A stretch of DNA of 64,000 nt, taken from assembly GCA_903893215.1 (NCBI GenBank), contig CAITLJ010000023.1:58518-122517 (forward strand), written 5' to 3'. The notes beneath the pieces are model-generated. The model was not told where the DNA came from, ran no database searches, and was given only the letters and a program-made list of their open reading frames with translations. This stretch comes from an uncultured Ferrovum sp. Lineage in GTDB: Bacteria > Pseudomonadota > Gammaproteobacteria > Burkholderiales > Ferrovaceae. Numbering within the stretch: position 1 is the first letter of the stretch; every line of letters begins with the position of its first letter. Below, piece by piece: positions 58,650 through 64,000 of the stretch. Both the position numbers and the translations under genes were made by a program.

Positions 58650-61600
58650 TCAGCTGACAGGCGAGTAGGCCAGCACAGGCATCAGGTCACGCTCGGCCTG
58701 CTGCAGCGTCACGCCACGACGTGCGGCATAGTCCTGCACCTGATCCTGCCCGACAGGGCCGACAGCGAAGTAGCGCGCCTGCGGGTGAGCAAGGTAGAAG
58801 CCGCTTACGGCCGCCGACGGCCACATTGCCAGACTCTCGGTGAGCGTGAGCCCCGCATTGCCGGTGGCATCCAGCACCCGGAACAGGTCGCGCTTGGCCT
58901 CGTGGTCCGGGCACGCCGGGTAACCCGGAGCCGGCCGGATGCCCTGGTAGCGTTCGGCAATCAGATCTTCGGTGGTCAGCAACTCGGCCGGTGCGTAGCC
59001 CCAGAATTCGGTGCGGATGCGTTTGTGCAGATGCTCGGCAAAGCCCTCGGCAAGACGATCGGCCAGCGCCTTCAGCATGATCGCGCTGTAATCGTCATGC
59101 GCTGCCTCGAAGGCTGCGGCGCGCGCTTCCACCCCTTCACCGGTATTCACTGCAAAACCGCCGGCGTAATCCGTCACGCCGCTGCCCACAGGTGCCACGA
59201 AGTCGGCCAGGCACTGATGGTAGCGGTCGACGGCCTTGACAGTCTGCTGGCGCAGACCGAACCAGGTCATCAACGGCTGGCCGCTGCCGTCCGGCGCCAG
59301 CAGCTGGATATCGTCGCCCACCCGCTGCGCCGGGAACAGGCCGTAAACGGCGTGTGCCTGAATCCAGTCCTCGTCGACGATCTTCTTCAACATGGCCTGG
59401 GCGTCGTTGAATACGCTCCGCGCCTGCTCGCCCACCACTTCGTCCTGCAAGATGCGCGGATAGGGCCCGTGCAGATCCCAAACCTGAAAGAACGGCCCCC
59501 AGTCGATGTCAGCCACAATATCGGCCAGCGGATAGTTGCGCAGGGCATGCACACCCAGTTGCCGTGGCGCTACCGGGGGTTGCGCCGCAAAGTCGACCGG
59601 TGCCGGATTGGCGCGCGCCTCGGCCAGCGTGACCAGGCTCGGCCCCTTCTTCTGCGCATGCTGCTGCCGCACCCGCTCATACTCCGTAGCCAGCCCGGCC
59701 ACATAGTCCTCTCGCAATCCATCCGAAAGCAGGTTGCTGCAAACACCCACCGCACGCGAGGCATCCGGCACGTAGATCACCGGTCCGTGGTAGTGCGGTG
59801 CGATCTTGACTGCGGTATGCACACGCGACGTGGTAGCGCCACCGATCAGCAGCGGAATGTTGAAACCGGTTCGCTCCATCTCGCGGGCCACGTGCGCCAT
59901 TTCCTCCAGCGAGGGCGTGATCAGGCCAGACAGGCCAATCACATCCACCTTTTCCTGGCGCGCCTGTTCCAGGATCTTGTCGGCGGGCACCATCACGCCC
60001 ATGTTGATCACTTCATAGTTGTTGCACTGAAGCACCACGGTGACGATGTTCTTGCCGATGTCGTGCACGTCACCCTTGACGGTCGCCATCAGGATCTTGC
60101 CCTTCGAGCGGGTATCGCCACTGGCGGCTTTCTCGGCCTCGATGTAGGGAATCAGATGGGCGACCGCCTGCTTCATCACGCGCGCGCTCTTCACCACCTG
60201 CGGCAGAAACATCTTGCCGGCACCGAAAAGATCGCCAACCACGTTCATGCCATCCATCAGCGGCCCTTCGATCACCTGGATCGGGCGCTCGAAGTGCTGA
60301 CGTGCCTCTTCGGTGTCTTCGGTTACCCACTGGGTGATACCCTTCACCAGCGCATGCTGCAGGCGTTGTGCCACCGGCGCATCGCGCCAGGCCAGATCTT
60401 CCACCTGGGTGCGCGCCGAACCCTTCACCTGCGCGGCAAATTCGACCATGCGTTCGGCGCCGTCGGGCCGACGGTTCAGCACGATGTCCTCAACGTGCTC
60501 GAGCAGGTCGGCCGGAATGTCCGCATATACACCCAGTTGGCCCGCATTGACGATGCCCATGGTCATACCCGCCTGGATCGCGTGGTACAGGAAGGCGGTG
60601 TGAATGGCTTCGCGCACCGGGTCGTTGCCACGGAAAGAAAAGCTTACATTCGACACGCCGCCACTGATCTTGGCGTGCGGCAGGGTGCGCCGGATCGCGC
60701 GGGTAGCCTCGATGAAGTCCACGGCATAGTTGTCATGCTCGGCAATACCGGTGGCGATGGCGAACACGTTCGGGTCAAAGATGATGTCTTCTGGCGGGAA
60801 GCCCACCTGATCGACCAGAATGCGATAGGACTTGGTGCAGATCTCGATCTTGCGCTGCAGGGTGTCGGCCTGACCCAGTTCGTCAAAAGCCATCACGATC
60901 ACCGCCGCACCATAGCGACGCACCAGACGGGCGCGCTCGATGAACGCCTGCTCGCCTTCCTTCAGGCTGATCGAATTGACGATGCCCTTTCCCTGCAGGC
61001 ACTTCAGGCCGGCCTCGATGACTTTCCAGTCAGAGGAATCGACCATCACCGGCACGCGCGCAATGTCCGGTTCGGCAGCGATCAGGTTGAGGAAGGTGCG
61101 CATGGCCACCACCGCATCCAGCATCGCCTCGTCCATGTTGACGTCGATGATCTGCGCACCTGCATCCACCTGATTGCGCGCCACACTCACCGCCTCGGTG
61201 TAGTTGCCGGCAAGGATCAGCCGCGAAAAGGCCTTCGAGCCTGTCACGTTGGTCCGTTCGCCCACGTTCACGAACAGCGAGTCGTCGCCGATGCTGAGTG
61301 GCTCCAGGCCGGACAGGCGCATGCGCGGTTCGATCACGGGCAGCGCTCGCGGCTTCTGGTTGGCCACCGCCTCGGCTATCGCCTGGATGTGTGCCGGCGT
61401 GGTGCCGCAGCAACCACCGACGATGTTCAGGAAGCCGGCCTGGGCAAACTCGCGCAGCAGCGCCGCCGTCTGCGCCGGGCCTTCGTCATAACCGGATTCG
61501 GCCAAGGGATTGGGCAGGCCTGCATTCGGATGCGCACTCACGTAACACTCGGCAATACGCGACAGCTCCTCCACGTAGGGGCGCATCAGTTCGGCGCCGA

Positions 61601-62345
61601 GCGCACAGTTCAGGCCGATCGACAGGGGCCGGATGTGGCGCATCGAGTTCCAGAAGGCCTCGGTAGTCTGTCCGGTCAGCGTGCGGCCGCTGGCATCGGT
61701 GATGGTGCCGGAGATCATCACCGGCAGGGTGGTGTTGTGCCGCTCGAACCAGGCATCGATCGCAAACAGGGCCGCCTTGGCATTCAGTGTGTCAAAGATG
61801 GTTTCCACCAGCAGGATCTGCGCGCCGCCTTCGACGAGACCCTCGATCGCTTCGGTGTAGGCAGCCACCAGACTGTCGAAATCCACATTCCGAAAACCGG
61901 GATCGTTCACATCCGGCGAGATCGACGCAGTCTTGGTGGTGGGGCCCAGCACGCCGGCCACATACCGCGGCTTGGCCGGATTGCGCGCCGTCCACTCGTC
62001 GGTGAGCGCGCGAGCGAGACGCGCCGCCTCCACGTTCAGCTCGCGCACCAGGAAGCCCATGTGATAGTCCTCCATCGAGGTGGACTGCGAGTTGAAGGTA
62101 TTGGTCTCGATGATGTCGGCACCCGCTTCCAGATACTGACTATGGATGCTGCGGATCACATCGGGACGGGTCAGGGTGAGCAGATCGTTGTTGCCCTTCA
62201 GCGGATATGCAAAGTCCTTGAAGCGCTCGCCCCGATAATCCTCTTCGGTCAGCTTGAAGCGCTGAATCATGGTGCCCATTGCACCATCGAGCATCAGGAT
62301 GCGTTGGGCCAGCAGGGATTCAAGGTGTGCACGCAAGTCAGACAT
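58650..62345 (-). CDS. metH: Cobalamin-dependent methionine synthase
   Basis: This 1231-residue enzyme has all four MetH modules. The homocysteine domain starts at [12 protein letters not shown] and has zinc cysteines in [11 protein letters not shown] near residue 310. The folate domain ([14 protein letters not shown]) comes next, then the cobalamin domain with [10 protein letters not shown] (histidine ~760), and the C-terminal activation domain with [11 protein letters not shown] and [12 protein letters not shown]. It methylates homocysteine using methyl-tetrahydrofolate and B12. Length is close to E. coli MetH (1227). A folded leader (62352-62393) directly precedes the ATG. Confidence 0.97.
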   Translation of the reverse strand: MSDLRAHLESLLAQRILMLDGAMGTMIQRFKLTEEDYRGERFKDFAYPLKGNNDLLTLTRPDVIRSIHSQYLEAGADIIETNTFNSQSTSMEDYHMGFLVRELNVEAARLARALTDEWTARNPAKPRYVAGVLGPTTKTASISPDVNDPGFRNVDFDSLVAAYTEAIEGLVEGGAQILLVETIFDTLNAKAALFAIDAWFERHNTTLPVMISGTITDASGRTLTGQTTEAFWNSMRHIRPLSIGLNCALGAELMRPYVEELSRIAECYVSAHPNAGLPNPLAESGYDEGPAQTAALLREFAQAGFLNIVGGCCGTTPAHIQAIAEAVANQKPRALPVIEPRMRLSGLEPLSIGDDSLFVNVGERTNVTGSKAFSRLILAGNYTEAVSVARNQVDAGAQIIDVNMDEAMLDAVVAMRTFLNLIAAEPDIARVPVMVDSSDWKVIEAGLKCLQGKGIVNSISLKEGEQAFIERARLVRRYGAAVIVMAFDELGQADTLQRKIEICTKSYRILVDQVGFPPEDIIFDPNVFAIATGIAEHDNYAVDFIEATRAIRRTLPHAKISGGVSNVSFSFRGNDPVREAIHTAFLYHAIQAGMTMGIVNAGQLGVYADIPADLLEHVEDIVLNRRPDGAERMVEFAAQVKGSARTQVEDLAWRDAPVAQRLQHALVKGITQWVTEDTEEARQHFERPIQVIEGPLMDGMNVVGDLFGAGKMFLPQVVKSARVMKQAVAHLIPYIEAEKAASGDTRSKGKILMATVKGDVHDIGKNIVTVVLQCNNYEVINMGVMVPADKILEQARQEKVDVIGLSGLITPSLEEMAHVAREMERTGFNIPLLIGGATTSRVHTAVKIAPHYHGPVIYVPDASRAVGVCSNLLSDGLREDYVAGLATEYERVRQQHAQKKGPSLVTLAEARANPAPVDFAAQPPVAPRQLGVHALRNYPLADIVADIDWGPFFQVWDLHGPYPRILQDEVVGEQARSVFNDAQAMLKKIVDEDWIQAHAVYGLFPAQRVGDDIQLLAPDGSGQPLMTWFGLRQQTVKAVDRYHQCLADFVAPVGSGVTDYAGGFAVNTGEGVEARAAAFEAAHDDYSAIMLKALADRLAEGFAEHLHKRIRTEFWGYAPAELLTTEDLIAERYQGIRPAPGYPACPDHEAKRDLFRVLDATGNAGLTLTESLAMWPSAAVSGFYLAHPQARYFAVGPVGQDQVQDYAARRGVTLQQAERDLMPVLAYSPVS

Positions 62346-62351
62346 GGTGGC

Positions 62352-62393
62352 TCAGGGTCCGGAACGCCACTCGAAACAGTGGCAAAGCCCTGA
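62352..62393 (-). promoter_or_regulatory. Nested stem structure directly upstream of metH
   Basis: On the minus strand an outer stem TCAGGG/CCCTGA encloses an inner stem GCCACT/AGTGGC with loop GTTTCG, ending six bases before the metH ATG. It does not match the cobalamin or SAH riboswitch consensus that I know. A TATATT at 62394-62399 could be the -10 element; if so, transcription would begin inside the outer stem and the structure would be a DNA dyad rather than a full RNA fold. Confidence 0.4.
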
Positions 62394-62408
62394 AATATAA
62401 CATGCCGC

Positions 62409-62436
62409 GGTGCGGCAGTCGGCACACCGCCGCACC
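62409..62436 (-). terminator. Hairpin between the Bcr/CflA-type gene and metH
   Basis: GGTGCGGC (62409-62416) and GCCGCACC (62429-62436) form an eight-base GC-rich stem with a 12-base loop, 50 bases after the transporter stop. There is no T tract, so it is a weak terminator candidate only. Confidence 0.4.
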
Positions 62437-62486
62437 AACCATGGCCGGTCGCGCGCCGACGTCCGGCGCCTGAGGACAGTGGCGGG

Positions 62487-63701
62487 TCAGGCGGTGCCGG
62501 GCTGCATGTCCGCTTCCAGAACCAGATGCGGGTGCATCGCCCGGCAGGCGATGAACCCGGCAAGCACCAGGACCGCCATGCCGAAAGCCAGATGCAGGCC
62601 ATTGCCGGAAAGCAGCGGGGAAAGCAAACCAGCAACCACTGCATTCAGCACGGTGGCCGTGAAGTTCTGCAAGGAAGCTGCCATGCCGCGATGATGCGGA
62701 AACAGGTCAAGCAGGGTAAGGCTGAGCGCGGGAGCGGCAAGCGACATACCCGTTGTGTAGAGCATGATCGGCAGCACCGCCCAGGGCAGCATGGGCACAG
62801 TGCACCAGTTGAGCAGCAGGTTGCTCAACGCAGCCGCCGACATCACCCAATACCCCACCTGAACTGCCTGGCTGCGCGTCCAGCGCCTGGCCACCCGACC
62901 CGACCACCACGCGCCCAGACTGACGCCGCCAATGCCCGGCACGAACAGCCAGGCATAACGGGTTTCCGGCTGATGCAGCAGGGTACCGACAAACGCGGGC
63001 GCAGACGCAATGTAGAGGAAGAAGCCGCTGAAATTGCCGGCCAGCGCCAGACACAGCAACAGGAAACGGCGGTCTCCGAGCACCTGTACGTAGGAGCTCA
63101 GCAAGGGTCGCGGCCGGAACACCTGACGTCCTTCGGCTGGCAGGGTTTCCGGCAACCAGACCTGGGCGAGCGCGAACAGCAATACCCCGACCGCCGCCAT
63201 GAACCAGAAGATGGCCGGCCAGCCCTGATTGACCGCCAGCGCGCCACCAATCATCGGTGCGATGGCGGGTGCCAGTGAAAACCACATGGTGACCTGCGAC
63301 ATCATGCGTTGGGCGGCCGGACCCTCATGCAGGTCGCGGATGATCGCGCGCCCCACCACCAGACCGGCACCACCACTGAAGCCCTGCAGCACGCGCCAGC
63401 ACAGGAATACATGAATGCTGTGGCTGAAGGCACAGCCGATCGATGCGAACGTGAACAGCACAAGGTTGACCAGCATTACCGTGCGGCGGCCATACGCATC
63501 GGACAATGCACCATGGAACAGCAGCATGAAGGCGAAGGCGGCCAGATAGACCGACAGGGTCTGCTGCAACTGCAGCGCGCTCGCATCGAGTCCGGCTTCC
63601 ATGGCGTGGAAGGCAGGCAGGTAGGTGTCGATGGCAAACGGGGCCAGCATCGAAACGCCGGCAAGCAGCAGGGGTAGGTGGCGCGATTGGCGCTCCGGCA
63701 T
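62487..63701 (-). CDS. Bcr/CflA-family multidrug efflux MFS transporter
   Basis: This 404-residue protein has twelve predicted membrane helices. The start PLLLAGVSMLAPFAIDTYLPAFHAM and the motif A-like GALSDAYGRRTVML are typical of the DHA1 Bcr/CflA subfamily, as is LQGFSGGAGLVVGRAIIRD in the motif C region. It should export drugs or metabolites by proton antiport; the substrate is unknown. I chose the ATG at 63701 over a frame extension to 63722. The gene is independent of metH, about 140 bases apart. Confidence 0.9.
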   Translation of the reverse strand: MPERQSRHLPLLLAGVSMLAPFAIDTYLPAFHAMEAGLDASALQLQQTLSVYLAAFAFMLLFHGALSDAYGRRTVMLVNLVLFTFASIGCAFSHSIHVFLCWRVLQGFSGGAGLVVGRAIIRDLHEGPAAQRMMSQVTMWFSLAPAIAPMIGGALAVNQGWPAIFWFMAAVGVLLFALAQVWLPETLPAEGRQVFRPRPLLSSYVQVLGDRRFLLLCLALAGNFSGFFLYIASAPAFVGTLLHQPETRYAWLFVPGIGGVSLGAWWSGRVARRWTRSQAVQVGYWVMSAAALSNLLLNWCTVPMLPWAVLPIMLYTTGMSLAAPALSLTLLDLFPHHRGMAASLQNFTATVLNAVVAGLLSPLLSGNGLHLAFGMAVLVLAGFIACRAMHPHLVLEADMQPGTA

Positions 63702-63726
63702 GGCAGATCCTTGGCAATCCAACAGT

Positions 63727-64000
63727 TTACGCTGCGCCGCCCGGCGATGATATTGATTGTGGCGACCTGTTTACCGGGGCTCGACAGGACTGGCCGGCTT
63801 GGGTCAACCGGCGCGATGCGCACGCCGGCGGTGGCGGTGGCGGTGGCGGCTGCGGCTGCGGCTGCGGCTGCGGCTGCGGCTGCGACTGCGGCTGCGGTGC
63901 GGTGGTGGCCGGGAGGGGCAGCGCCAGGGCGTGGCCCGAGAAGAGCGAGGCCGCCGTCGGCACGAACTCCACGAGGTCGTCGAGGCCGGCCACGCAGGCC
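63727..64000 (-). CDS. Unrecognised partial open frame with proline-glutamine repeat
   Basis: A minus-strand frame is open from the right window edge and reads AGLDDLVEFVPTAASLFSGHALALPLP, then a repeat of Pro-Gln (from the CCGCAG hexamers) and a run of prolines, then a tail without features. The part right of 63895 has almost only G or C at third positions, more extreme than the genes around it. I cannot assign a family, and the end at 63727 may simply be read-through of non-coding sequence. Confidence 0.25.
   Translation of the reverse strand, partial: ACVAGLDDLVEFVPTAASLFSGHALALPLPATTAPQPQSQPQPQPQPQPQPPPPPPPPACASRRLTQAGQSCRAPVNRSPQSISSPGGAA
63827..63895. repeat. Hexanucleotide tandem repeat
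   Basis: On the plus strand there are three GGCGGT units, a GGC, six GGCTGC units, one GACTGC and one GGCTGC in a row. Such perfect short repeats change copy number by slippage and are also common places for assembly joins. Confidence 0.85.

Noticed and set aside
58450..58668. 72-residue plus-strand open frame in the xoxF-metH gap
   Set aside because: It runs into the metH 3' end, has no recognisable motif and a charged low-complexity composition; it is more likely regulatory DNA.
58785..62393. 1202-residue plus-strand open frame opposite metH
   Set aside because: It is an antisense shadow created by high GC third positions; metH has all family domains on the other strand.
62346..62486. Cobalamin or SAH riboswitch before metH
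   Set aside because: I looked for the B12 box and for the SAH riboswitch core and did not see them; the leader is also too short for a cobalamin riboswitch.

Overview
The window is a gene-dense chromosome segment (GC-rich, strongly GC-biased third codon positions) from a betaproteobacterium, most plausibly of the Rhodocyclales/Nitrosomonadales type. Evidence is the gene orders kinase-rph-rdgB-hemW divergent from yicC-gmk-rpoZ-spoT, lptM-lysA, rhodanese-aroE-mtgA, glnA-ntrB-ntrC and mpl-RNB ribonuclease-tonB, together with an alanine/lysine/proline histone-H1-like (AlgP-type) protein. A lanthanide-type methanol dehydrogenase (XoxF) cluster shows that the organism can oxidise methanol or a similar alcohol in the periplasm. 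No rRNA, tRNA, CRISPR array, insertion sequence or prophage was seen.

Layout. 1-3.3 kb (minus): hemW (cut by the window edge), rdgB, rph and a serine/threonine kinase, all overlapping. 3.4-12.2 kb (plus): yicC, gmk, rpoZ, spoT/rel, ridA, recG, ubiA, ubiD. 12.2-14.7 kb (minus): an OmpA-like barrel protein and dacB. 14.6-16.8 kb: groES-groEL behind a sigma70-like promoter and a CIRCE (HrcA) operator, closed by a perfect 20-bp terminator stem. 17.2-20.8 kb: DUF485-actP (acetate uptake) and argH. 20.8-24.7 kb: a MarR regulator with a C-terminal cysteine cluster, lptM-lysA and the histone-like gene. 24.8-26.9 kb (minus): mtgA, aroE, rhodanese. 27-31.9 kb: nitrogen regulation (glnA with a sigma54 promoter and NtrC-like dyads, a DUF4124 protein, ntrB, ntrC). 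31.9-33.9 kb: a four-gene secreted/membrane cassette that looks metal-related (HMA protein, MerT-like membrane protein). 34-43 kb (mostly minus): xthA, fadH, prlC, pyrX-pyrB-ruvX-algH, with one plus-strand acyltransferase-like membrane protein. 43.1-49.9 kb: phrB, then minus-strand tonB, RNB ribonuclease, mpl and a degenerate metallo-beta-lactamase-fold protein. 50-58 kb: an AcoR-like sigma54 activator convergent with a six-gene minus-strand unit xoxF-xoxG-xoxJ-protease/TPR-253 aa-120 aa. 58.6-63.7 kb (minus): metH and a Bcr/CflA-type exporter. The last ~170 bases hold a hexanucleotide repeat and very GC-rich sequence.

How it fits together. The 49-58 kb block reads as one alcohol-oxidation system: PQQ/lanthanide dehydrogenase, its cytochrome c, the XoxJ periplasmic protein, three uncharacterised secreted accessory proteins (one a chymotrypsin-like protease with a TPR-like tail), a nearby sigma54 activator and a metallohydrolase-like protein that has lost its zinc motif. 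This is the best candidate for a partly undescribed system. The second candidate is the metal-type cassette directly after ntrC. Most of the remaining genes are housekeeping genes with complete catalytic motifs. A clear exception is the dihydroorotase-like gene next to pyrB, which lacks the metal-binding histidines and is probably the non-catalytic PyrX form.
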